Shown here: positions 16,651 through 26,223 of the stretch, in pieces
Position numbering within the stretch: position 1 is the first letter of the stretch
Layout of the letters: each line of letters opens with the position of its first letter
Assembly: GCF_003967515.1 (NCBI RefSeq)
Contig: NZ_BIFQ01000001.1
Coordinates: 5,270,001 to 5,334,000, forward strand
Length of the DNA: 64,000 bases
Origin: Dictyobacter aurantiacus
GTDB taxonomy: Bacteria > Chloroflexota > Ktedonobacteria > Ktedonobacterales > Ktedonobacteraceae
Reading direction: 5' to 3'
The notes under the pieces: generated by a model
Seen by the model: only the letters and a program-made list of their open reading frames with translations
Told to the model about the DNA's origin: nothing
Databases searched by the model: none
Program-made: the position numbers and the translations under genes

Positions 16651-17409
16651 TCATGTCAGGCTCTTTTCGACGTCGGGTGGGGGGACGTAGTAGCCGACGC
16701 CGAGTTCGTTGCGCAGGAAGCGGGGTTGCGAGGGGTCGGGCTCCAGTTTGCGGCGCAGGTGGCGCATAAAGGTACGCAGGTAGGTGTTTTCGCCGCTGTA
16801 GTCGGGTCCCCAGACGCGCTGCAGCAGTTCGCGGTGCGTCAGGACCTTGCCGGCGTTGCGCGTGAGCTCGCAGAGCAGGTCATATTCGGTGGGGGTGAGG
16901 TGGACCTCGTTGCCGCCGGAGCGCACGTGGCGGTGGGCGAAGTCAACGACCAGCCCGTTGTCACCGCCGCAGCGGTAGAGCGGGCGTTGCCCCTCTTTGG
17001 CGCCGGAGTTGTTGCGCAGCCGCTCGGTCTCTTCGGCGCGCCTGAGCGCGACGCGTACGCGGGCCAGCAGTTCGTTGATGCTGAACGGTTTGGTCAGATA
17101 GTCATCGGCCCCCAGGTCCAGCGCCTTGATCTTGACCGGCTCCTCGTCGTGGGCGGAGAGCACGATCACCGGGGCCGGGCTCCATTCGCGGAAGCGGCGC
17201 AGGAAGCTCAGGCCATCCAGCGAGGGCAGGGAGAGGTCCAGCAAGACCAGGTGTGGCTGAAAGATGGCCGCCATATCGATCGCCTGCGCGCCGTCGCGCA
17301 CGGCCTGGCTGTAATAGCCCCTTGCCTTGAGCTGGGCGAGTAAAAATGTGCGCATCTGGGGATCATCTTCGACGCAAAGGATGCGTATCTTTTTCTCTGT
17401 GCTTGACAT
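16651..17409 (-). CDS. OmpR/KdpE-type response regulator
   Basis: A 252-residue two-domain regulator. The receiver has acidic E14-D15-D16, phosphoacceptor D58 in LVLLDLSLPSLDG, and K107 in YLTKPFS. A winged-helix OmpR domain occupies residues 150-245, including VHLTPTEYDLLCELTRNAGKVLTHRELLQRVWG and YLRTFMRHLRRKLEPD. The linker resembles KdpE, but no potassium transport gene is near. It starts six bases after the sensor kinase stop codon and is clearly the partner of that kinase in one operon. Confidence 0.95.
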   Translation of the reverse strand: MSSTEKKIRILCVEDDPQMRTFLLAQLKARGYYSQAVRDGAQAIDMAAIFQPHLVLLDLSLPSLDGLSFLRRFREWSPAPVIVLSAHDEEPVKIKALDLGADDYLTKPFSINELLARVRVALRRAEETERLRNNSGAKEGQRPLYRCGGDNGLVVDFAHRHVRSGGNEVHLTPTEYDLLCELTRNAGKVLTHRELLQRVWGPDYSGENTYLRTFMRHLRRKLEPDPSQPRFLRNELGVGYYVPPPDVEKSLT

Positions 17410-17415
17410 CTTCTC

Positions 17416-20220
17416 TCACTCTCCGTTAGCGAGCGCGGTCGTTGGTGGCGTGGTATTGCGCGCGGGCCGGCGCCTCTCCTTAAAGACAGGTAGCGTGAAG
17501 GCAAAGGTCGCGCCGCATCCCGGACTGCTGCTCACCTCAAGCTGACTATCGTGTGCTTCAATAATACCACGACTGATATAGAGTCCCAGGCCCGTGGCGG
17601 GACTCCAGCGGGTCGCCTTCTGGCGGCGCGCCACCTCTGGCTGGCCCGGTCGGTCGGCCGAGGGGCGGTTGGAGGCCGCGAAGGTGCTAAATCGCGTAAA
17701 GAGGGCGCTCTGCTGCTCCTGGCTGATGCCGGGTCCATGATCAACTACGCTGATCTTGACGTATTGCGCTCGCTGCCTGGAACCCTTCTGGATTGGCTCG
17801 ACCAGTAGCTGCACGGGGTCACCTTCGGGTGCGTAGCGGAAGGCGTTGCTGAGCAGATTGGTGAGCACGCTCACGATCAGCTCATAGTCCCCGTAGACGG
17901 CCGGGACCTGCTCGGGCAGCTGGATCTGCAGGCCGCTGCTGGCCGCGTTGATCAGTGCCTCCAGCCTTTCCCGCAGGTCCTCGATCATCTCGGGCAGTAG
18001 GATGGGCTCGCGTGCCAGCCGCAGGGCGCCGGCCTCGACGCGCGAGGCATCCAGGAAGTGATTGATCATGCCCACCAGGCGATCGACCTGCTGGTCGGCG
18101 GTCTGCAGGTAATCAAGCTGCGCCTCGGGTGTCCAGTGCAGGTCGGGTGCCAGCAGCGCGCTCAGGTGGGCGCGGATATTGGCCAGCGGCGTCTTCAGCT
18201 CGTGGGCCATCGTGGTAAAGAAGTCCTCGCGCACGCGCTCTAACAGCTTGACACGACTGATATCCTGCAGCACCAGGATGGCGCTCTCGATGCCACCATC
18301 TAGCGCGCGCAGGGGCGCGGCATTGACCAGCAGGTAGAGCGCCTGCCCATCGTTGGTCTGCAGATGCAGTTCGGCCTCGCTGCTCTCTCCCTGCAGCAGC
18401 GCGATCGCCAGCGGCTGCTCATCGTAGGGGACCAGCGTGCCGGAGGGACCCAGCAGGGGGAGCGCCCGCAGCAGCCGCTCGCAGTCCTGATTGAGGGTAC
18501 GTTGCAGGGCTTCGTCGAGGTCTTCGGCCGGCGGCAGCGGCGCTCCCAGCCGCAGCAGCAGTTCAACGGCCTGGCGATTGATGACCGAGATGTGTTTGTT
18601 TTCCGCCGCCACCAGGATGACCCCGCTGGGTAGGCGTTCGAGCAGCACCTGCATGCGCGCGCTGGTAATGGCCTGCGCCTCCTGGGCCTCCTGCAGCGCC
18701 TGGTTGCGTTGATTAAGCTCGGCGGTGCGCATGACCACCTCGGCCTCGATGCGCTCACGGTCGGCCACCTGCTCGGTGATATCGTGGTAGATTACGATAA
18801 AGGCGAAGATATCACCCAGCTCATCGCGGATCGGCGTATATGATATCTGCAGGGTATAGGCGCGACCGTTGGCGCTAGTCAGCTTGACCTCATCGGTCGT
18901 CCCGGACAGGGCGCGCTGCTCCAGATCCTTGATGACGTGTTCTGGATGCCAGGGGATCTGCAGCCAGTTCACGCGGTCGCGCCCAAAGGCCTCCTGCAGG
19001 CTCTGACCGACTACGTTCTCGCTCCATCCCAGCAGGTCGCGCGCCGCCTGGTTGACGTCGGCGATGCGCCAACGTGGATCAAAGATGATCACTCCATCCG
19101 GCATGGCCTGCATGATATTATCTTTCTGGCGCACGGTGCGGCTGGCGGTGCGGGCCAGGCGATCGACGCGGCGGAAGACGCGCGCGTTCTGGATGGCCAG
19201 GGCCGCCTGCTGGGCGAACTGTTCGAGCAGTGCCACCTCCTCGGCGGGAAAGCCACGGGCGCGCAGATGGTAGACCTCGATGGTCCCGAAGACGACGCGC
19301 TCCGCGTTTTCCACCTGTCCGGGTGTGAGCGGATCGTCGGCGTGCGGCTCGAAGATAGGGACGCATAGCACGGAGCCGGGCCGGTGCGGCTCTCCCTGGT
19401 GATTAAGGTAGGGAAAGACGTAGTGGGGCGCCGTGCTGGTATTGGTAATGATGCGTGTGCGATGCTCACGCGCCACCGTTGCCAGCAGGATGTTCTCGTC
19501 TATCCGCGCCTGCCAGTGCTGTGAAACCGCGTGCAGACCCAGCTGGGCTACCACGCGCGCCGTCTGGGGTCCATCGCTTTTTTCAAGCTGACTCTCTTCC
19601 AGATCAGCCAGGCGTGGCTCGATGGCTGGCACCGAATTGTCGCGCAGGATGATGGCGCAGCGCTTCGAGCCAAAGGTCTCCTGCAGCACGTTCAGGATGC
19701 GTTCCAGCACCAGGGGGAGGGAGGCCGGACCCGCCAGGGCCGACGAGATGGCGTGGACCGCCTGGATATGGAGCCGGGCACGTACCGCCTCGGTAATATC
19801 CTCCAACATAACCCGTAGGTGCCGGGTTTGCCCCGGCTTGGAGCCGAAGGCGACCCCATTCCCGGGCGCCCCGGCTTGCCCCGGCTTGTCGGTCGCCGTG
19901 TAACTCTCGATGGTGATGCGCCAGTAGGTGCGGCCCCGAATCTCCAGGAAGCCCTCAAAGGGTACCTCCGCCAGCTCGACACGTTCCCCGCCGCTCGCCA
20001 CCTGCCGCAGCAGTGGCAGCAGCGCCGCGTTAATCGTCTCCGGCAAGAGTTCGCTGGCGCTGCGCCCAACGACCTCCTGTTGTCGCAAGAGGGCGACCAG
20101 CAACGACCGCAGGTAGGGATTTACGTAACGAATGCGAAAGTCACTGCCGTCCAGCAGGGCGACCCCCACCGATAGGGTATCCAGGGTATATTCGAGTTGT
20201 GTTCCATATTCAGGGTCCAT
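17416..20220 (-). CDS. PAS-GAF-PAS-PAS sensor histidine kinase
   Basis: A 934-residue soluble sensor kinase with no membrane helix. Order: PAS at 10-145, GAF at about 160-350 (LERILNVLQETFGSKRCAIIL to VALLEQFAQQAALAIQNARVF), PAS at 365-480, a PAS-like module at 520-660, HisKA with phosphoacceptor H673 in TTMAHELKTPLANIR, and HATPase_c with N box TNLLSNAFRYAPEG, G1 DHGPGIS and G2 GLGLYISRGI. Residues 110-134 of the first PAS (TDKPGQAGAPGNGVAFGSKPGQ) are encoded by an in-frame REP-like repeat. The signal is unknown; redox or small-molecule sensing in the cytoplasm is plausible. Confidence 0.95.
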   Translation of the reverse strand: MDPEYGTQLEYTLDTLSVGVALLDGSDFRIRYVNPYLRSLLVALLRQQEVVGRSASELLPETINAALLPLLRQVASGGERVELAEVPFEGFLEIRGRTYWRITIESYTATDKPGQAGAPGNGVAFGSKPGQTRHLRVMLEDITEAVRARLHIQAVHAISSALAGPASLPLVLERILNVLQETFGSKRCAIILRDNSVPAIEPRLADLEESQLEKSDGPQTARVVAQLGLHAVSQHWQARIDENILLATVAREHRTRIITNTSTAPHYVFPYLNHQGEPHRPGSVLCVPIFEPHADDPLTPGQVENAERVVFGTIEVYHLRARGFPAEEVALLEQFAQQAALAIQNARVFRRVDRLARTASRTVRQKDNIMQAMPDGVIIFDPRWRIADVNQAARDLLGWSENVVGQSLQEAFGRDRVNWLQIPWHPEHVIKDLEQRALSGTTDEVKLTSANGRAYTLQISYTPIRDELGDIFAFIVIYHDITEQVADRERIEAEVVMRTAELNQRNQALQEAQEAQAITSARMQVLLERLPSGVILVAAENKHISVINRQAVELLLRLGAPLPPAEDLDEALQRTLNQDCERLLRALPLLGPSGTLVPYDEQPLAIALLQGESSEAELHLQTNDGQALYLLVNAAPLRALDGGIESAILVLQDISRVKLLERVREDFFTTMAHELKTPLANIRAHLSALLAPDLHWTPEAQLDYLQTADQQVDRLVGMINHFLDASRVEAGALRLAREPILLPEMIEDLRERLEALINAASSGLQIQLPEQVPAVYGDYELIVSVLTNLLSNAFRYAPEGDPVQLLVEPIQKGSRQRAQYVKISVVDHGPGISQEQQSALFTRFSTFAASNRPSADRPGQPEVARRQKATRWSPATGLGLYISRGIIEAHDSQLEVSSSPGCGATFAFTLPVFKERRRPARNTTPPTTALANGE
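19811..19900 (+). repeat. REP-like element inside the kinase gene, in frame
   Basis: GTAG head at 19815-19818, then stem GCCGGG (19821-19826), loop TTTGC, stem CCCGGC (19832-19837), followed by TTGGAGCCGAAGGCGACCCC. That layout matches the repeat at 10265-10307, and a second GCCCCGGCTTGCCCCGGC segment follows. It lies entirely within coding sequence and adds a Gly/Pro/Lys-rich loop without breaking the frame. Confidence 0.8.
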
Positions 20221-20687
20221 TTTCGCCTGTTTCTATTGCTTCTATGACTGGCTATAAATGGTAGAGTGCTCTATATATTATATAAACAATTTATCTTCAA
20301 ATTGTCCACCGCTTTTGTTATCTAAAGCTATTATACATCGTTTTTAAACGGCTGTCGCCGTATATCGTGTATCGGTGTATTCTCCAAACGTGGCAATGCT
20401 CGTAGATTCGGCCCTTGCGGCCGATTTTCCTTCCCCATTCAACCATGCCCCTTAAACACACCAATGTTTTTCGTATTTAACGGACATCTCGTACCTGGAG
20501 AGGAAATCGGCCGCAAGGGCCGAACCTACGATGGGGCGTTTTCATGCGTCGAGGGGAAATCGGCCGCAAGGGCCGAACCTACGAGGCATTCCGTGTTTCT
20601 TTTCGCTGTATCTCCTGGCAAAAAAATGACATACACCCGTTCGCTCTCTGACCCGAGAACGTCATTGTGGAACTATAAGTAAACTGA
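20221..20687. other. Space upstream of the kinase gene; repeats and AT-rich promoter region
   Basis: The first 150 bp are AT-rich (TATATTATATAAACAATTTATC) and probably hold the kinase promoter. The rest is filled by three REP-like hairpins. No coding frame is supported. Confidence 0.45.
20402..20583. repeat. REPIN-type inverted pair plus an extra REP-like hairpin
   Basis: Hairpins TCGGCC-CTTGC-GGCCGA at 20408 and its inverse at 20507 and 20560. The first two and their spacer (TTCCCCATTCAACCATG..., then CTTAAACAC) match the element at 25809-25948 in reverse orientation, which defines a roughly 130-140-bp unit with GTAG at each outer end. It lies downstream of the globin gene. Confidence 0.82.
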
Positions 20688-21341
20688 TCAGTTGAGCTTT
20701 TGCGTGCCTTCGATCATCTGATTACTGATCAGCTCAAAAGCGTTGCTCCAGGCATCCTGCATGGCCGGGGTGAATTGGGAACCGAGATATTCGTGAAACG
20801 TCTCTAACAGAACGCCCCCAACCAGTGGATAGTGTTCTGGTGCGGCACCATAATGGCTGTGGCGTTTCCCCAGAGTGTTCAAGGTTGGAACCAGGCTGTC
20901 GCCTCGCTCTACACCTGCCACGACAACTGCCAGTGTAGCCATAAGCGAACTTTCTTGCCTGCGCATATCGGTCTGCGCGAAGAGGTGCTTTGTTTGAGGA
21001 TAGTATGAAAAGAGGCGCTCATAAAAGCTATGCGCGAACTCCTCTTTGCGGGGGGCAATCATGTTGAAGCTTTCCTTTAAAAGCGCGATGTTCATTTCAA
21101 GTACCTTCCTGTCAAGATGTAAGCTAAGAAAACCATTAACTGTAAGCTCTGTAATTACGCGATAGACAGAATCTTCTGGCTTGTGTAGGAGTAGCGAAAT
21201 ACGCTCCGTGTCGCGCAGGCCATCTGACAACCAGAAGACCTGACGATATATACGCTGCCATGAGGAGGCCCATGGCGATGTATACACAGTTGTGCTGAGA
21301 GCATACGTCGTTCGTCGAGGTATAGGTTTGAGCTGAGGCAA
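20688..21341 (-). CDS. Globin with an N-terminal HTH-like extension
   Basis: The C-terminal 130 residues form a flavohaemoglobin-type globin domain. Evidence is SFNMIAPRKEEFAHSFYERLFSYYPQTKHLF with the B10 Tyr region, the proximal haem histidine in GKRHSHYGAAPEHYPLVGG, and FELISNQMI at the end. There is no reductase domain. Before it, about 85 residues resemble a winged-helix segment (SDGLRDTERISLLLHKPEDSVYRVITELTVNGFLSL). A globin fused to a DNA-binding-like or sensor module suggests gas-responsive regulation. The start is doubtful: TTG 21339-21341 has a GGGGGGA site, while the frame extends to ATG 21425 through AT-rich sequence without a ribosome site. Confidence 0.75.
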   Translation of the reverse strand: MPQLKPIPRRTTYALSTTVYTSPWASSWQRIYRQVFWLSDGLRDTERISLLLHKPEDSVYRVITELTVNGFLSLHLDRKVLEMNIALLKESFNMIAPRKEEFAHSFYERLFSYYPQTKHLFAQTDMRRQESSLMATLAVVVAGVERGDSLVPTLNTLGKRHSHYGAAPEHYPLVGGVLLETFHEYLGSQFTPAMQDAWSNAFELISNQMIEGTQKLN

Positions 21342-21757
21342 ACTTCCCCCCTTCCACTTTTGTAAAATGAACAATATTTCATGTTTTAATGCAATCTTTA
21401 TAAGACGGCACTGCTTTATAAGCATATATAAATATTAACATGTAAATATAGTAAGAGGGTATATTTTTCACCAGATAGTACTGTAAGCATTCAAGCTGAT
21501 AGCTATTCAGATTTCCAGGAAACATGCCAGGGCAAGCAGAACATGTGCTGCCGCCTCGTATTGTACGACGGTGTGTCTTCCAAAAAAGGAATCTCTGTAT
21601 GTGTTGGGCGCGTTTTTTGTTGCGGGTCCTCCTTTGGACATCTGGATGGCACGTCGTGTCATGCGGGTTTGTGTCGGAGGATAAATTCTGCTATCATGCG
21701 GTGGAAGCATTTAGCGGCATCTGCGCGCTTCAAAACTGTGGAATTGAGGTCTTCGTT
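21342..21757. other. Divergent intergenic region between globin and murD
   Basis: About 415 bp, AT-rich near 21430-21500, holding both promoters. The murD frame is open back to 21524 but with poor composition and no ribosome site. No palindrome of note was seen. Confidence 0.4.
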
Positions 21758-23119
21758 ATGATGGATTTGCGTGGGAAACGAGTTCTGGTTATGGGACTGG
21801 GACTGCAGGGATCGGGGATGGCGTCGGCGCGCTACGCGGCCCAGCAGGGGGCGATCGTGCGCGTGACGGATATGAAGTCGCCGGAGGTGCTGGCTCCAAG
21901 CGTACAGGCGCTGTCTGGTCTGCCGATCGAGTTTATCCTGGGTGAGCACCGGGAAGAGGATTTTCGCTGGGCCGAGATCGTCATTCGCAATCCAGGGGTG
22001 CCCTGGACGTCTCCCTATATCCGCCTGGCGCAGGAGCATGGCGCGCGCATCGAGATGGAGATCGCGCTCTTCCTGCTGGCCTGTCCGGGTCGCGTGATCG
22101 GCATCACGGGAACGCGTGGCAAGACCACCACAGCCAGCCTGATCTACGATATTCTGCGGGCCAGCGGTGCGCCCACCCTGATCGGCGGCAACGTCGCTGG
22201 CGTCGAGACGCTGTCCCTGCTGCCACAGATCACTCCCGAGACGCTGGTGGTGCTGGAGCTTTCGAGCTGGCAACTGGAGGGGCTGGCCCCCCACAAGATC
22301 AGCCCGCAGGTCGCGGTGATGACCAATGTCTATCCTGACCACCTCAATACCTACAGAGGTATGGAAGACTATGCCGAGGCCAAGGCCAATATATTTCGCC
22401 ATCAGAAGTCCGGGGACCTGGCTATCTTCAACTATGATAATCCCTGGACGCGCCGCTTCGGTGAGGAGGCGCCGGGCCAGATCTGGTTCACCAGCCTGGA
22501 GCGCGGCGGCAGCTTCGCCCGCCATAGCGAGCAGGTCGAGCCATTCCGCTTCCGCGACACTCCCATGGCCGGTCGCCACAACCTGGAGAACATCCTGTTG
22601 GCCACCACCACCGCCCGCCTGCTTGGCGTCCCCGACGACGTTATCGCCGAGACCGTCCGGCGTTTCCAGGGCGTGCCGCACCGCCTGGAAGAGGTGCGCG
22701 AGCGTAACGGGGTACGCTACATCAACGACAGCGCCAGCACCTCACCGGTGGCGGGCCAGGTGGCCCTGGAGGCTTTTGACGCCCCGCTCGTCCTGGTCGC
22801 CGGCGGCAACACCAAGCACCTGCCGCTAGATCAATGGCCCGAGCGCATCGTCCAGCGCTGCCGCGATGTTGTCTTGCTGGCCGGCAGCGGCACCGACGAA
22901 CTGCTGCCCGCCATCCAACAGGAGGTGCAGAAGCAGGGAGTCGCCGACCCCGTGCGCGGCGTCTTCACCGATTACAGGGAGGCGCTCGCCGCCGCCGTCG
23001 AGCTTACCCGACCCGGAGACGTCCTCCTCTTTTCCCCCGGCTTCACCAGCTTCGGCATGTTCCTCAACGAATTCGATCGCGGCGACAAATTCGTCGCCTT
23101 CGTCCGCGCCCTCCCATAA
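21758..23119 (+). CDS. murD: UDP-N-acetylmuramoylalanine--D-glutamate ligase
   Basis: The ligase that adds D-glutamate to UDP-MurNAc-L-Ala in peptidoglycan synthesis. It is 453 residues, the usual size. An N-terminal Rossmann-like domain (VLVMGLGLQGSGMASARY) precedes the ATP-binding P-loop GITGTRGKTTT (K122), the VLELSSWQLEGL motif, NVYPDHLNTY, and the C-terminal HRLEEVRERNGVRYINDSASTSP motif. The Lys usual in the NDSKAT stretch is Ala here, which is seen in some divergent MurDs. ATG 21758 (or 21761) is chosen because GAGG stands eight bases upstream. No other mur gene is adjacent, so the dcw cluster is scattered. Confidence 0.95.
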   Translation: MMDLRGKRVLVMGLGLQGSGMASARYAAQQGAIVRVTDMKSPEVLAPSVQALSGLPIEFILGEHREEDFRWAEIVIRNPGVPWTSPYIRLAQEHGARIEMEIALFLLACPGRVIGITGTRGKTTTASLIYDILRASGAPTLIGGNVAGVETLSLLPQITPETLVVLELSSWQLEGLAPHKISPQVAVMTNVYPDHLNTYRGMEDYAEAKANIFRHQKSGDLAIFNYDNPWTRRFGEEAPGQIWFTSLERGGSFARHSEQVEPFRFRDTPMAGRHNLENILLATTTARLLGVPDDVIAETVRRFQGVPHRLEEVRERNGVRYINDSASTSPVAGQVALEAFDAPLVLVAGGNTKHLPLDQWPERIVQRCRDVVLLAGSGTDELLPAIQQEVQKQGVADPVRGVFTDYREALAAAVELTRPGDVLLFSPGFTSFGMFLNEFDRGDKFVAFVRALP

Positions 23120-23188
23120 AATCGGGCCTATGATATTGAAGAAAAGAAAAAGGGAGACACCGTGTTGGCAGAACACGAAAACGTTCCC

Positions 23189-23427
23189 GTAGGCGGCATA
23201 GGATTGCGGCCGGTGTATCGCTGTTCCTGTTTTGGAACCGCAGCAATCGGGCCTTGTGCATGCCGCACCCGTTCACGTACGATATCGTCCCCAAAAAACG
23301 AGAAAAGTGGTCGCATAACCATGCAGAAGCCAACGGGTCGTACGCCAACAGGGCGGCATGCACAAGGAACGATTGCTGCATTTCGTGTATCAGCGTATAG
23401 GAAAGGCCGCAATCCTATGCCGCCTAC
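23189..23427. repeat. 239-bp cruciform repeat (family B, copy 1)
   Basis: Starts with GTAGGCGGCATAGGATTGCG and ends with its inverse complement; arms 23189-23211 and 23405-23427 are perfect. A second pair of arms inside (GCAATC...CCTTGTGCATGCCGC, mirrored) surrounds a core of about 90 bp. An almost equal-length copy lies at 60367-60606 with a well-conserved core. Flanking GGCAGAACACG/CGTGTTCTGGC extends the symmetry. It is non-coding and downstream of murD. Confidence 0.85.
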
Positions 23428-23568
23428 GAGGATATATTTCCGTGTTCTGGCAAACGATTTTTCTCCCTTCTCATTTCGTTAAAGGTTTACATTCCTTTTT
23501 TAAGGGGCGTTTACTCCCCATTGTCCCTCGCCGCTCGAAAATGCTCCCCCAATATAAAACGGGGAGGT

Positions 23569-23630
23569 GCAGGAGGGGCGTCAAGCCCCTCCTGCCGGGG
23601 GTGTGGGGCGAGCATGCTGGGAGCATGCTC
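23569..23630. terminator. Stacked hairpins
   Basis: Two hairpins in succession: an 11-bp stem 23569-23579 with 23585-23595 (GCAGGAGGGGC), and GAGCATGCT-GGG-AGCATGCTC at 23610-23630. The second is the core of the 12571-12615 hairpin. No gene ends close by, so the transcript they serve is unclear. Confidence 0.5.
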
Positions 23631-24176
23631 AAGTCCCCCACCAATTCCTCTCCCCCTTCCCCGCCGCAGGCGGGGATACATCGTGATGGGTAGTCACTTC
23701 GATATGGGAAAATTCGTGAATAATTATGCGCGCCATATTTGCGGCCAGCGGCTATCTCACCATCACAAAATTTTATGCATTTGTAAATCTTTCTTTATAG
23801 AAGATGCGTACATATAGTATGAAGGGCGTTGCGCGCTCACTTTACCATTTCAGTTGTCGTATGGCAGAGTAGGGCGACAAAATGGTACAATATAAAGCAC
23901 AGAGATATGCAATAGAACGTTCATTATCGTGAAAATCTATGAAAAAAAACTTCTCAGGTCTTCTTGAGAATGTGAGATTGAATCGAATATTCTATATATT
24001 CGAAAGTTACATAGTATGAGTATGTTTTATATGGTGGGTTGCACATAGGGCGCAGGTTTGTTAAACTAACGGTTGTTCGGGGTTGACGCGTTGAATAAAG
24101 TTCACCGAACGAACTTTAGACCATTAGAGTTGAGGGCAGCGCGATTTCATGAGAAAACCCCAGAGGAGAGTGTGTT
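23631..24176. promoter_or_regulatory. Upstream region of pckA with two palindromes
   Basis: No gene was seen. TCGAATAT-TCTAT-ATATTCGA (23983-24003) and AAAGTTC-ACCGAAC-GAACTTT (24097-24117) are candidate operators ahead of the gluconeogenic gene. A TTGACG at 24083-24088 may be part of the promoter. Which regulators bind is unknown. Confidence 0.5.
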
Positions 24177-25766
<1,590 letters not shown>

Positions 25767-25808
25767 ACGCGGGTCCGATTTCCGCATAACGCACGGAAAC
25801 GTCCCATC

Positions 25809-25948
25809 GTAGGTTCGGCCCTTGCGGCCGATTTCCCCTCGATGCACGACAATGTCCGTTGAACACGAAAATGAAGATATGTAAACATGGCGTGTTTAAG
25901 GGACATGGTTGAATGGGGAGGAAAATCGGCCGCAAGGGCCGAACCTAC
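25809..25948. repeat. 140-bp REPIN-type inverted pair
   Basis: GTAGG head at 25809, hairpin TCGGCC-CTTGC-GGCCGA (25815-25831), spacer, inverse hairpin (25926-25942) and CCTAC ending at 25948. The inner spacer is also roughly symmetric (GTCCGTTGAACACG against CGTGTTTAAGGGAC). The same unit occurs at 20402-20534 inverted. It lies 43 bp after the pckA stop codon. Confidence 0.85.
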
Positions 25949-26223
25949 GCATCCATGATTACGCGCAAGATGGCACCTTCGAGATCGTGATCTCCTCTTT
26001 ACTCCATGTTGGTCTCCTCCATCGGTGACATCCGCGCGCGCCTCTCATCATCATCGCCCGGCACCTACGGGGGCGTTTTCGTGTTTTGGGGTACGTTTCG
26101 GTGCCTTTTATTATTTGACTTTGGTATGGCTGGTCTGCTATAACGACAGCTATATACATTTTTGATCAATGTATGGTTATGTAGCAATTCATGCAAATAA
26201 TGGAAAGTCAGAGAAGAGAGATA

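Noticed and set aside
21659..22681. 340-codon minus-strand frame
   Set aside because: Fully antisense to murD, whose conserved motifs fix the coding strand.
23162..23482. Several overlapping frames of about 100 codons
   Set aside because: They lie within the 239-bp cruciform repeat and its flanks; similar frames at 60283-60525 come from the second copy of the repeat, not from a gene.
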